From Nonomuraea roseoviolacea subsp. carminata (GTDB taxonomy: Bacteria; Actinomycetota; Actinomycetes; Streptosporangiales; Streptosporangiaceae): a stretch of DNA of 64,000 nt. How positions within the stretch are numbered: the first letter of the stretch is position 1; each line of letters opens with the position of its first letter. Location: NCBI RefSeq assembly GCF_024172185.1, contig NZ_JAMZEC010000001.1, positions 6,045,001-6,109,000 on the forward strand, in the 5' to 3' direction. This document shows, in pieces, positions 23,577-32,246 of the stretch. Below the pieces are notes generated by a model, which saw nothing but the letters and a program-made list of their open reading frames with translations, was not told the DNA's origin and did no database searches. A program made the translations under genes and the position numbers.

Positions 23577-24695
23577 GTGCGCGAACGGATCAGCTCAGCG
23601 TCGAAGGTCGTCGTCAAGGTCGGCTCCTCCTCGCTGACCACCCCTCAGGGAACGATCGACGTGGACCGGGTCGACGCGCTGGTCGACGTCCTCGCCGCGC
23701 GCCGCCGTACCGGCACGCAGATCGTGCTGGTCTCCTCGGGAGCGATCGCCGCGGGCCTCGGCCCGCTCGGGCTGTCCGCGCGCCCGCGCGACCTCGCCAC
23801 GCAGCAGGCCGCCGCCTCGGTCGGCCAGGGCGTGCTCGTCGCCCGCTACACCTCCTCCTTCGCCCGTTACGGCCTGCGCGTCGGCCAGGTGCTGCTGACC
23901 GCCGACGACATGATGCGCCGCGCCCACCACGCCAACGCCCAGCGCACCCTCAACCGGCTGCTGGAGCTCGGCATCATGCCGATCGTCAACGAGAACGACA
24001 CCGTCGCCACCGACGAGATCCGCTTCGGCGACAACGACCGGCTGGCGGCGCTGGTCGCCCACCTCGTCCACGCCGACGCGCTGGTGCTGCTGTCCGACGT
24101 GGACGCCCTCTACGACGGCCCGCCGAGCCGCAGCGGCTCCCGGCGGCTGACCGAGATCCGCGGCCCCGAGGACCTCGTGGGCGTCGAGCTGGGCCGCAAC
24201 GGCGCGGCCGTCGGCACCGGCGGCATGGTCACCAAGGTCCAGGCGGCGCGCATCGCCACCGGCGCCGGCGTCCCGGTCGTGCTCACCGCCGCCGCGCACG
24301 CCGCGCAGGCGCTGGCCGGCGCCGACGTCGGCACCTACTTCCACCCGGGCGGCCGGCACCCCGGCACCCGGCTGCTCTGGCTGGCGCACGCCACGACCGG
24401 CCGCGGGCGGCTGCACCTCGACGACGGCGCGGTCGAGGCCGTCGTGACGCGCCGCAAGTCGCTGCTGCCGGCCGGGGTCACCTCCGTGGAGGGCGAGTTC
24501 GCCGCCGGCGACCCCGTCGACCTGTGCGCGCCGCGGGGCGCGGTGGTGGCGCGCGGGCTGGTCAACTTCGACGCCGGCGAGATCCCCGGCCTGCTGGGCC
24601 GCTCCACGCGCGAGCTGGCCAGCGAGCTGGGTCCGGAATATGAACGCGAGCTGATCCATCGCGACGACATCGTCATACTGGAGTCTCACGGCTGA
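23577..24695 (+). CDS. proB: Glutamate 5-kinase
   Basis: 372-residue enzyme catalysing the first step of proline synthesis, phosphorylating glutamate. The amino-acid kinase domain has VVVKVGSSSL at the N terminus, SSGAIAAG and IVNENDTVATDEIRFGDND. The C-terminal PUA domain (about 280-360) is present, giving the long form usually inhibited by proline. GTG 23577 is chosen from the family N terminus (VRERISSASKVVVKVGSS). Its partner proA follows after a 150-bp gap with a terminator-like hairpin. Confidence 0.95.
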   Translation: MRERISSASKVVVKVGSSSLTTPQGTIDVDRVDALVDVLAARRRTGTQIVLVSSGAIAAGLGPLGLSARPRDLATQQAAASVGQGVLVARYTSSFARYGLRVGQVLLTADDMMRRAHHANAQRTLNRLLELGIMPIVNENDTVATDEIRFGDNDRLAALVAHLVHADALVLLSDVDALYDGPPSRSGSRRLTEIRGPEDLVGVELGRNGAAVGTGGMVTKVQAARIATGAGVPVVLTAAAHAAQALAGADVGTYFHPGGRHPGTRLLWLAHATTGRGRLHLDDGAVEAVVTRRKSLLPAGVTSVEGEFAAGDPVDLCAPRGAVVARGLVNFDAGEIPGLLGRSTRELASELGPEYERELIHRDDIVILESHG

Positions 24696-24735
24696 CCCGC
24701 CGTCCTCCGGCGCACCCGCGACCGGAGGCGGATCC

Positions 24736-24757
24736 CGGGGAGCGGCGACGCTCCCCG
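24736..24757 (+). terminator. GNRA-capped hairpin after proB
   Basis: Perfect 9-bp stem CGGGGAGCG / CGCTCCCCG with loop GCGA, 40 bp after proB and 90 bp before proA, without a U tract. It could terminate or attenuate between the two proline genes. Confidence 0.5.
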
Positions 24758-24846
24758 AAGCCGGTGGACGCTGACGGAAGGACGCCGGAGACGGCGTGCA
24801 CCGGCGGTACGGCATGACGATCCGGCACGACAACGAGGAGCGTGTG

Positions 24847-26127
24847 ATGTCCGAGGAGTTCCTGAAGGTCGCCCGCGCGGCACGAGAGGCCGCCGCCGAG
24901 CTGGCCCCGCTGCCGCGGGCGCCGAAGGACCGGGCGTTGCGCGCCGTCGCCGACGCCCTGGAGGCCCACGCCGCCGAGATCGTCGAGGCCAACGCCGAGG
25001 ACGTCGAGCGGGCCCGCGAGCAGGGCACGTCCGAGGCGATGATCGACCGGCTGCGGCTCGACGAGGACCGGATCCGGTCGGTGGCCGACGCGGTGCGGCA
25101 GGTGGCCGACCTGCCCGACCCGGTCGGCGAGGTCGTGCGCGGCTCCACCCTGCCCAACGGGCTGGAGCTGCGGCAGCTGCGAGTGCCGCTCGGCGTCATC
25201 GGCATCATCTACGAGGGCCGCCCCAACGTGACCGTCGACGCGGCGGCGCTCTGCCTCAAGAGCGGCAACGCGGTGCTGCTGCGCGGCTCGTCCAGCGCCT
25301 ACTCCTCCAACACCGCGCTCGTGCGGGTCATGCAGGAGGCGCTGGAGGCGACCGAGGTGCCGGCCGGGGCCGTGCAGCTCGTGCCCGGCCTCACGCGCGA
25401 CTCGGTCAAGGAGCTGATGCGGGCGCGCGGGCTGGTCGACGTGCTCATCCCGCGCGGCGGCGCGTCGCTGATCAACTCGGTGGTCGAGGAGTCCACGGTG
25501 CCGGTCATCGAGACCGGGGTGGGCAACTGCCACGTGTACGTGGACGCCGAGGCCGACCCGCGGCTCGCGGTGGAGATCCTGGTCAACGCCAAGGCGCAGC
25601 GGCCGTCGGTGTGCAACGCGGCCGAGACGTTCCTGGTGCACGCCGGAATCGCCGAGACGTTCGTGCCCATGGCGCTGCGAGCGCTCAAGCAGGCCGGCGT
25701 GACCGTCCACGGCGACGACCGGATCGCCCGCTTCGGCGAGGTCGTGCCCGCCACCGAGGACGACTTCCGCGCCGAGTACCTCTCGCTGGACATCGCCGCG
25801 GCGGTCGTCGACTCGCTGGAGGACGCGGTGGCCCACATCCGCGCGTACGGCTCGGGGCACACCGACGCGATCGTCACCCGTTCGCAGGGGGCGGCGCGCC
25901 GGTTCGTGTCGCTGGTCGACTCGGCGGCCGTGGCGGTCAACGCCTCGACCCGGTTCACCGACGGCGGCGAGTTCGGGTTCGGCGCGGAGATCGGCATCTC
26001 CACGCAGAAGCTGCACGCGCGCGGCCCGATGGGTCTCCCGGAGCTGACCTCCACCAAGTGGGTCTACACCGGCGAGGGACAACTGCGCACCTCCGAGGGC
26101 ACGGTCATCGCCGGGGCGGGCTGCTGA
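24847..26127 (+). CDS. proA: Gamma-glutamyl phosphate reductase
   Basis: 426-residue NADPH-dependent reductase of the aldehyde dehydrogenase superfamily making glutamate 5-semialdehyde. The cofactor-binding stretch VPLGVIGIIYEGRPNV and the catalytic cysteine region KAQRPSVCNAAETFLVH are clear. ATG 24847 has GAGGAG 6 nt upstream; the in-frame GTG at 24796 would add 17 unconserved residues. It pairs with proB. Confidence 0.96.
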   Translation: MSEEFLKVARAAREAAAELAPLPRAPKDRALRAVADALEAHAAEIVEANAEDVERAREQGTSEAMIDRLRLDEDRIRSVADAVRQVADLPDPVGEVVRGSTLPNGLELRQLRVPLGVIGIIYEGRPNVTVDAAALCLKSGNAVLLRGSSSAYSSNTALVRVMQEALEATEVPAGAVQLVPGLTRDSVKELMRARGLVDVLIPRGGASLINSVVEESTVPVIETGVGNCHVYVDAEADPRLAVEILVNAKAQRPSVCNAAETFLVHAGIAETFVPMALRALKQAGVTVHGDDRIARFGEVVPATEDDFRAEYLSLDIAAAVVDSLEDAVAHIRAYGSGHTDAIVTRSQGAARRFVSLVDSAAVAVNASTRFTDGGEFGFGAEIGISTQKLHARGPMGLPELTSTKWVYTGEGQLRTSEGTVIAGAGC

Positions 26128-26227
26128 CCCGACACGGCGAGGGAAACTCTCGGCGCGCCTCGGACAACACCGGCCCTTCCGGCGCTAAGGTTGTGCCCCT
26201 TATGGGCGTGCCCGGCAGGGAGGGACG

Positions 26228-28642
26228 GTGAGCAAGCTCGGCAAGGTCGGGCCGTATACCTTGCTCGAGCGGCTCGGCCGGGGTGGCATGGGCGAGGTCT
26301 ACCTCGCCGGCTCCCGGCGCGGCGAAAGAGTCGCACTGAAGGTTCTGCACGAGCTCGCTCAGGATGATTCGTCCAGGATTCGGCTGGAACGCGAAGTTCG
26401 TGCGCTCCGCCGGGTGGAGAGCCCGTACGTCGCCAAGGTGCTCGACGCCGACCTCGACTGCGCCCGGCCGTACCTCGTCATGGAGAACATCGAGGGGGTC
26501 ACGCTCCTCGACCGCGTCCGCCAGGACGGCCCGCTCGACATGGCCAACCTCGTGGACATGGCGCAGGGCATCGCCGCCGCCCTGGCGATCATCCACGCCG
26601 CCGGGGTGGTCCACCGCGACCTGAAGCCGGCCAACATCATCATGGGCGCCGAGGGCCCGGTCCTCATCGACTTCGGCATCGCGCAGGTGCACGACGCCAC
26701 CCGGCTCACGCTGACCGGCACCTTCCTCGGCACCCCCGGGTACACCGCGCCGGAGGTCTTCGCCGACGAGCCGGTCGAGTCGCCGGCCGACATCCACGCC
26801 TGGGCGGCGACGGTGGCCTTCGCGGCGACGGGCCGCCCGGCCTTCGGGCGCGGCACGCCCGAGGCGCAGATGTACGCGGTGCTGAACGGCCAGGCCGACC
26901 TCAAGGGCGTGCCCGTGGCGCTGCTGCCGCTGGTGCGCGCGGCGCTCAACCGCGAGCCCGCCAAGCGGCCCACGGCGGCGCTGCTGGCCGACCGGCTGTC
27001 GCGGCTGGCCCGGGTGACCGGCCGCTCCCGCTCCACCAAGGCGTCGAAGGGGCTGCTCGCGGCCCCCGTGGCCGAGGACACACGCGCTCCGGCGGCCGAC
27101 GACGCGCACCGTGAGGACGGGCGCTCCCCGGCGCCGAGGGGCCGGGCGGGCGGCGACACCGGTCCCCGTGGCCGCTCCGCCGGTGACGCGGACCCGCGTA
27201 CCGGCGACTCCGACCCACGCCCGCGTCCGCGCCCGGGAGACTCCGGTTCCCGCCCGCGCACCGGGGACTCCGGTTCTCGTCCGCGCCCGGGAGACTCGGG
27301 TCCGCGCCTGCGCCCCGGGGACTCCGGGCCGCGTGCGCGCGCCGGTGGCGAGCCTGGCTCGCGTACCCGGGGGAGCGGCGACTCGGGGCCGCGCACGGGT
27401 GACTCGGGGCCGCGTCCACGCGGCGGAGAGCCGGCCGGCCGCGCGGGAGGCGACGCGGCGGCCCGTGGGCGCGCCGCGGCCGACCCGGGCGCCCGCGCCC
27501 GTTCCGCGCAGGACGGCGACGTCCCGCCACCCCGTGGCCGGGCGAGCGCCGACGGTCCGCGCACCCGTACGGGCGCCGCCGGAGACCTCACGCCGCGCCC
27601 CAGGGCCGGCTCCACCGGTGACGTCACGCCGAGGTCGAGGACGGGCGCCGGCGACACCACCGCACGCCCGAGGTCCGGTGCCACCGGAGACACGCCGCGT
27701 CCCCGGACGGGCGCCACCGGAGACGTCACGCCACGCCCCCGGACGGGCGGCGGCGGAGAGGCCACGCCGCGTCCCAGGCCGGCGGGCGACGCCACCGCAC
27801 GCCCCAGACCGGCCGCCGAGGTCGCCCGCACCCGTACGGCCGCCGAGGCCGCGCGAGCGCGCACGACCGGGGACGTCACCCCGCGGCCCCGCACGACCGG
27901 CGAGGCCGTCGCCCGCGGGCGCGCCGTCGCCGACGGAGGCACCCGGGCCCGCACCGCCGCCGAGGGGAAGGTGCCCGCGCCACGCGGCCGGGCCGAGGCC
28001 AAGACCCGCGGCCGGACCGCCGAGGGCGCCAAGCCGGTGACCGCGCGGGCCCGCGCCAAGGCGGCGGCCGCCCAGGCGAGAGGCGGCCGCGCCGCCCGGT
28101 TCCGTTCGGAGCCGGGCACCACGTCGCTGCCCGCGGGCAACGCCGCCCTCCTGCTGCTGGCGGTGCTGGCCGTGCCGTGCGTGGTGGCGTCGGTGATGTG
28201 GCCGATCGCCTCGATCGGCGTCACGGCGGTGTTCGTGGTGCTGACGCGGGCCATCTGGATGAGCCACTGGATGGTCCGCAACCGCGCGTCACGGCGCTGG
28301 CGGGTGGCGCTGCGGGTGGTGTTGTTCCCGTTCGCCGCGACCGGTTCGGCCGTGACGGCGGCGGTGTGGCCGGGCGTGCCCGTCGTGGTGGCGGCGGGCG
28401 GGGCGCTCTGGCTCACCGGCGGCGGCCAGATCGGCTCCGACTGGTGGCAGCAGCCCGCGCCGGTGACCGCCGCCGGCGTGGTGTTCGGGATGTTGTGCGG
28501 CGGCATCACCGGCCGCGAGATCGAGCGGATCGGCGCCCGGCTGCCGGAGCTGCGCCGTGAGGGGCTGCGCGCACTGGCCGTGCTGGGCGGGTTCGTCGCC
28601 CTGTGCGCGGCCGCCGTGCGCGCGATCTCCCTGCTGCTCTAG
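26228..28642 (+). CDS. PknB-like Ser/Thr protein kinase with a long Arg/Gly/Pro linker and C-terminal membrane domain
   Basis: 804 residues. The kinase domain (about 10-265) is complete: GRGGMGEVYLA, the VALK lysine, HRDLKPANI and DFG in VLIDFGIAQ, with GTPGYTAPE after the activation loop. Residues about 275-625 form a very basic, repetitive linker built on units such as GDSGPRPR and TGDVTPRPR. The end (about 637-804) has several hydrophobic helices, so the kinase is membrane-held without a PASTA or other sensor domain outside. GTG 26228 follows GGGAGGGAC. A -10-like TAAGGT sits at 26186. Substrates are unknown. It is convergent with the M48 gene. Confidence 0.9.
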   Translation: MSKLGKVGPYTLLERLGRGGMGEVYLAGSRRGERVALKVLHELAQDDSSRIRLEREVRALRRVESPYVAKVLDADLDCARPYLVMENIEGVTLLDRVRQDGPLDMANLVDMAQGIAAALAIIHAAGVVHRDLKPANIIMGAEGPVLIDFGIAQVHDATRLTLTGTFLGTPGYTAPEVFADEPVESPADIHAWAATVAFAATGRPAFGRGTPEAQMYAVLNGQADLKGVPVALLPLVRAALNREPAKRPTAALLADRLSRLARVTGRSRSTKASKGLLAAPVAEDTRAPAADDAHREDGRSPAPRGRAGGDTGPRGRSAGDADPRTGDSDPRPRPRPGDSGSRPRTGDSGSRPRPGDSGPRLRPGDSGPRARAGGEPGSRTRGSGDSGPRTGDSGPRPRGGEPAGRAGGDAAARGRAAADPGARARSAQDGDVPPPRGRASADGPRTRTGAAGDLTPRPRAGSTGDVTPRSRTGAGDTTARPRSGATGDTPRPRTGATGDVTPRPRTGGGGEATPRPRPAGDATARPRPAAEVARTRTAAEAARARTTGDVTPRPRTTGEAVARGRAVADGGTRARTAAEGKVPAPRGRAEAKTRGRTAEGAKPVTARARAKAAAAQARGGRAARFRSEPGTTSLPAGNAALLLLAVLAVPCVVASVMWPIASIGVTAVFVVLTRAIWMSHWMVRNRASRRWRVALRVVLFPFAATGSAVTAAVWPGVPVVVAAGGALWLTGGGQIGSDWWQQPAPVTAAGVVFGMLCGGITGREIERIGARLPELRREGLRALAVLGGFVALCAAAVRAISLLL

Positions 28643-28673
28643 AGCCCGCCCGCTCCCGGCTCTTCCAGGAGGG

Positions 28674-29696
28674 TCAGCCCTGGCCGCCGTCGCGGCGGGA
28701 GAAGCGGTTGAAGATGCGCTCGCCGGCGTTGACCGCGCCCTCGGCCACGTCGCGCAGCACCCCGATGAACGGGTCCTGCGACTGCGACCAGGAGGCGCGG
28801 TAGGACTCGGCAGCCGCCTTGACCTCGTCGGTGACGCGGGCGTTGGCGTCGTCCTCGCGGCGCGGGTAGTCGCCGGCGATGATCCGGTCGTACTCACCGC
28901 TGCGCTGCCACTTGTCCAGCTCGGCCACGCGCACCACGGCGAACGGGTGGGTGGTGCCGAGCAGGTTGAGGACCTTGAGGAAGCCGTCGCGCAGGTCGCC
29001 CGCGGTGTCGTACTCGTGGTACTGCTCCAGGAACGCCTCGATGTTCATCTCGTGGGTGTAGGCGCCGCCGGCCAGCTTCATCAGGGCGCGCTTGGCGGTG
29101 TCCGGGTCCTGCCCGACGAGCAGGCCGCCGCGGTCGCACGACAGCTCCGACTTGCGGTACCACTCCTCCAGGCCCGCCACGATGGCGCGCAGCCCGATGT
29201 AGCCGAGCGGGATCCACGCGACGCGGGTGGCCAGGCGGGTGAGGATGTCGAGCATGGTGCGGTAGACCGCGTGCCCCGACAGGATGTGGGCGGTCTCGTG
29301 GCCGATGACGAAGCGCTGCTCCTCCTCGTTCATGAGGTTGAGCAGACCGGTGGTCACGACGATGAACGGGTCGTCGAAGCCGATGGCCTTGGCCTGGACC
29401 TGCGGGTCCTGCTGGACGTAGATCTCGGGGATCCGGTGCAGGTCGAGGGTGTAGGCGGCGTCGCGCCCCATGTCGTACAGGGAGCGGAACTGGGTCTCGC
29501 TCACCCGTACGGACGAGGCGAGGTACATCAGGCGCAGCCGGCGCTCGCTGATGAGACCGGACATCTGCTTGAGGACCGTGTCGAACCCGCTCAGCTTCCG
29601 CAGAGCGACCAGGGCCGACCGGTCTGCGGGGTGTTCGTAGGCACGGGACGAGATGCCGGGCAGTTGGACGCGGTTGCGGTCCGGGGTGGTCGTCAT
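28674..29696 (-). CDS. M48-family zinc metallopeptidase
   Basis: 340 residues with the zinc site HETAH (His133, Glu134, His137) in FVIGHETAHILSGH and a downstream ELSCDRGGLL segment that supplies the third ligand region. Two moderately hydrophobic stretches after the active site (TRVAWIPLGYIGLRAIV) suggest membrane contact, as in HtpX relatives, but there are fewer clear transmembrane helices. The start is MTTTPDRN; an alternative MPG start lies 9 bp upstream. Family members act in membrane or periplasmic protein quality control; the substrate here is unknown. Divergent from nadD. Confidence 0.88.
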   Translation of the reverse strand: MTTTPDRNRVQLPGISSRAYEHPADRSALVALRKLSGFDTVLKQMSGLISERRLRLMYLASSVRVSETQFRSLYDMGRDAAYTLDLHRIPEIYVQQDPQVQAKAIGFDDPFIVVTTGLLNLMNEEEQRFVIGHETAHILSGHAVYRTMLDILTRLATRVAWIPLGYIGLRAIVAGLEEWYRKSELSCDRGGLLVGQDPDTAKRALMKLAGGAYTHEMNIEAFLEQYHEYDTAGDLRDGFLKVLNLLGTTHPFAVVRVAELDKWQRSGEYDRIIAGDYPRREDDANARVTDEVKAAAESYRASWSQSQDPFIGVLRDVAEGAVNAGERIFNRFSRRDGGQG

Positions 29697-29779
29697 GCCC
29701 GGCATGCTACGTCGGCATCGGGGGCCGCGCGCGGGTCTCGCCGAGGGGGGTCCCCTCATCTTCGGGTAGGGGTCCCGCG

Positions 29780-29785
29780 TAAGGT
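29780..29785 (+). promoter_or_regulatory. -10 box (TAAGGT) for leaderless nadD
   Basis: TAAGGT ends 7 nt before ATG 29793, supporting that codon as the start and a leaderless message. The box is in the 96-bp divergent gap between nadD and the M48 protease. Confidence 0.45.
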
Positions 29786-29792
29786 CCGACTC

Positions 29793-30407
29793 ATGATGAA
29801 TGCGCCTGGTATCCAGGGGAAGCGACGCGTGGGAGTGATGGGTGGGACGTTCGACCCCATCCACCACGGTCACCTGGTCGCCGCCAGCGAGGTGGCGCAC
29901 CACTTCGAGCTCGACGAGGTCGTGTTCGTCCCGACGGGCCGGCCGTACCAGAAGTCGGAGCGCGAGGTGTCGGCGCCCGAGGACCGCTACCTGATGACGG
30001 TGATCGCCACCGCGTCCAACCCGCGGTTCTCGGTCAGCCGGGTGGACGTCGACCGGCCCGGCCCGACCTTCACCATCGACACGCTGCGCGACATCTCGCG
30101 CGCGTACGGGCCCGACGCCGAGCTGTTCTTCATCACCGGCGCCGACGCCCTCGGCGCCATCCTCACCTGGCAGGACGCGAGCGAGCTGTTCGGCCTGGCG
30201 CACTTCGTGGGCTGCACCCGCCCCGGCCACACGCTGCACGACCCCGGCCTGCCCGAGGGCAAGGTCACCCTGCTGGAGATCCCCGCCCTGGCCATCTCGT
30301 CCTCGGAGTGCCGGCAGCGCGTGGCCGACGGCGAGCCGATCTGGTACCTCGTCCCGGACGGCATCGTGCAGTACATCAACAAGCGCAACCTCTACCGCCA
30401 GGACTGA
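29793..30407 (+). CDS. nadD: Nicotinate-nucleotide adenylyltransferase
   Basis: 204-residue enzyme making deamido-NAD from nicotinate mononucleotide and ATP. The nucleotidyltransferase signature GGTFDPIHHGHL is followed by the C-terminal AISSSECRQR (ISSSxxR) motif. ATG 29793 is favoured by the upstream -10 box; ATG 29796 is the next choice. nadD before rsfS is conserved in actinobacteria, here interrupted by an oppositely oriented VOC gene. Confidence 0.95.
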   Translation: MMNAPGIQGKRRVGVMGGTFDPIHHGHLVAASEVAHHFELDEVVFVPTGRPYQKSEREVSAPEDRYLMTVIATASNPRFSVSRVDVDRPGPTFTIDTLRDISRAYGPDAELFFITGADALGAILTWQDASELFGLAHFVGCTRPGHTLHDPGLPEGKVTLLEIPALAISSSECRQRVADGEPIWYLVPDGIVQYINKRNLYRQD

Positions 30408-30422
30408 CCGGCCGCCCGCCGG

Positions 30423-30773
30423 TCAGCGCCGGTGGCTGAGGACGTTGACCACGCGGCCGTTCGGGTCGCGGGCGAAGAAACGCCGCACACCCCACTCCTC
30501 GTCGCGCAGCGGGTGCACGATCTCGGCCCCGCTCGCCCGCACCGCCTCGTAGGCCGCGTCCACGTCGTCCACCTCGATGCTCAGGTCCGGGACGACGGGG
30601 GCGGTCAGGTCCTCGGCCATGAGACTGACCTGGGCGCCGGGGTGGGCGGGTGAGGCGAGGGTCACGATCCAGCCGTGGTTCATGACCTCCTCCAGGCCGA
30701 GCAGGCCGTAGAACGCGGCGCTCTCGCGCGGGGCGTCGGAGTGGACGTTCGGGACGACACGGCGTACGGACAT
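30423..30773 (-). CDS. VOC (glyoxalase/bleomycin-resistance fold) family protein
   Basis: 116-residue single VOC domain with paired beta-alpha-beta modules: VVPNVHSDAPRESAAFYGLLGL at the N terminus and RRFFARDPNGRVVNVLSH at the end. The start is set by GAGGAGG ahead of MSVRRV; the longer frame adds an unlikely N terminus. The function (isomerase, dioxygenase or binding protein) cannot be assigned from such a small domain. It is inserted between nadD and rsfS on the opposite strand, suggesting a later arrival. Confidence 0.85.
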   Translation of the reverse strand: MSVRRVVPNVHSDAPRESAAFYGLLGLEEVMNHGWIVTLASPAHPGAQVSLMAEDLTAPVVPDLSIEVDDVDAAYEAVRASGAEIVHPLRDEEWGVRRFFARDPNGRVVNVLSHRR

Positions 30774-30937
30774 GGGCGGTTCCTCCTCGGCGGCGTGCAC
30801 GGATGGCGCCATCTTGGCGTGCCCCTGTTCACACCGTGTACGCCCAGGGCTTCCGTGGCGGGAGTGAGGGGTTACGGCGGAGAAGGGTAGGCTCAACACA
30901 GGGCAGTTTTGCCGACACAGGAGGACAGACCCGCATC

Positions 30938-31333
30938 GTGACCGCATCCGACAGAGCCGTCCAGCTGGTCAGGATCGCCGCCGAGGCAGCGGCGGACAAG
31001 CTGGCCGACGACATTCTCGCCTACGACGTGAGCGAGCAGCTCGTCATCACCGACGCCTTCCTGCTCTGCTCCGCCACCAACGACCGCCAGGTCCGCGCCA
31101 TCGTCGACGAGATCGAGGAGAGGCTGCGCACCGAGGCCGACGCCAAGCCCGTCCGCCGCGAGGGCGAGCGCGAGGGCCGCTGGGTCCTCCTCGACTTCCT
31201 CGACATCGTCGTGCACGTCCAGCACGAGGAGGACCGCACCTTCTACGCCCTGGAGCGGCTGTGGAAGGACTGCCCGGCGATCACGCTGCCGGAGAGCGTG
31301 ATGCAGGCCAACATGCAGCGGGCCAGGAGTTGA
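30938..31333 (+). CDS. rsfS: Ribosomal silencing factor RsfS
   Basis: 131-residue member of the RsfS/Iojap (DUF143) family, which binds L14 and blocks subunit joining in slow growth. Typical segments are DILAYDVSEQLVITDAFLLC and GRWVLLDFLDIVVHV. The GTG at 30938 follows AGGAGGA at a 12-nt spacing. TAGGCT near 30889 could be the -10 box. It overlaps the next gene by 4 bp. Confidence 0.94.
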   Translation: MTASDRAVQLVRIAAEAAADKLADDILAYDVSEQLVITDAFLLCSATNDRQVRAIVDEIEERLRTEADAKPVRREGEREGRWVLLDFLDIVVHVQHEEDRTFYALERLWKDCPAITLPESVMQANMQRARS

Positions 31334-31959
31334 GCAAGCGGATCGTCTGCCTCCGGCACGGGCAGACGCTGTGGAACGTCGAGCACCGCTTCCAGGGACA
31401 CTCCGACATCCCCCTGGACGAGACCGGGCAGGCGCAGGCCGCCCGGGCGGCGTCGCTGCTCGCGTCGCTGCGCCCCAGCATGATCGTCTCGTCCGACCTC
31501 CAGCGGGCCAACGACACCGCGCTCGCGCTCGGCCGGCTCGTCGGCCTCGACGTGGCCGTCGACAAGGACTTCCGCGAACGGGGTGGCGGGCAGTGGGAGG
31601 GCCTCACCCGCGACGAGATCGCCGCCCGCTGGCCGGAGGAGTACGTCGCCTGGGAGGCCCCGGACGGTGAGCCGGTCACCGACGTGGCGGCGCGCGTCGC
31701 CGCCGCGATGCGCCGCTGGGCCGCCAGGCTTGACGACGACGGCCTGCTGGTGATCGCGTCCCACGGCGCCGCGCTGCGGCTCGGCATCTGCGAGCTCCTC
31801 GGGCTGCCCGAGGAGCTGTGGCCGGCGCTGGGCGGCCTGGGCAACTGCTCGTGGTCGGTGCTCCAGGAGGGCCGCAAGGGATGGCGGCTGCTGGAGCACA
31901 ACGCGGGCACGCTGCCCGAGCCGATCAGCAGCGACGACCGGCCCGACGCCCAGACCTGA
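31330..31959 (+). CDS. Histidine phosphatase family protein (phosphoglycerate-mutase-like)
   Basis: 209 residues with the catalytic LRHGQTLWN motif at the N terminus and the second histidine in VIASHGAALRLGI. The TTG at 31330 overlaps the rsfS stop (TTGA) and gives the shortest natural N terminus; GTG 31261 is an alternative that would overlap rsfS by 73 bp. A homologue at this position after rsfS is common in actinobacteria. The substrate is unknown; some relatives dephosphorylate phosphoglycerates or nucleotides. Confidence 0.88.
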   Translation: MSKRIVCLRHGQTLWNVEHRFQGHSDIPLDETGQAQAARAASLLASLRPSMIVSSDLQRANDTALALGRLVGLDVAVDKDFRERGGGQWEGLTRDEIAARWPEEYVAWEAPDGEPVTDVAARVAAAMRRWAARLDDDGLLVIASHGAALRLGICELLGLPEELWPALGGLGNCSWSVLQEGRKGWRLLEHNAGTLPEPISSDDRPDAQT

Positions 31960-32038
31960 CCCGGCGACGGGCCGCGCGCCGCCGTCCGGGACGGTGCGGG
32001 CCCTCGCCGCGATCAGGCGCCGCGATCGGGCGTCGCGA

Positions 32039-32068
32039 TTAGGCGAATCGTACGGATGGCTATATGCT
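32039..32068 (+). promoter_or_regulatory. Candidate promoter for tRNA-Ala copy 1
   Basis: TTAGGC (32039-32044) and TATGCT (32063-32068) with an 18-bp spacer, 42 bp before the tRNA. The -10 fits TANNNT well, the -35 only partly. The DNA just upstream (about 31998-32045) holds three loose copies of a GCCGCGATCAGGC-like element. Confidence 0.4.
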
Positions 32069-32109
32069 TCCCGAGCGCCGTTGACGAGAGCACTCGTGGA
32101 CGGTGACCA

Positions 32110-32182
32110 GGGGCTATGGCGCAGTTGGTAGCGCGCCTCCATGGCATGGAGGAGGTCTGGGGTTCGAATCCCCATAGCTCCA
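32110..32182 (+). tRNA. tRNA-Ala (anticodon GGC), copy 1
   Basis: 73-nt cloverleaf. Acceptor GGGGCTA pairs with TAGCTCC plus discriminator A, anticodon stem CCTCC/GGAGG, loop ATGGCAT with anticodon GGC at 32143-32145, and T loop GGTTCGAATCC. CCA is not encoded. It reads GCC/GCU alanine codons. The sequence is identical to the tRNA at 49905-49977. Confidence 0.98.
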
Positions 32183-32190
32183 CAGCAGAC

Positions 32191-32228
32191 ACGAGGTCCC
32201 GCCCGGTGGGCGGGACCTCGTCGTTTCT
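32191..32228 (+). terminator. Terminator after tRNA-Ala copy 1
   Basis: Perfect 14-bp stem ACGAGGTCCCGCCC / GGGCGGGACCTCGT with a tight GGT loop (or 13 bp with 5 nt), followed by CGTTTCT. It also lies just beyond the end of the converging AIM24 gene and could work in both directions. Confidence 0.88.
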
Positions 32229-32246
32229 CCGCGAGCCCGCCGGGCC

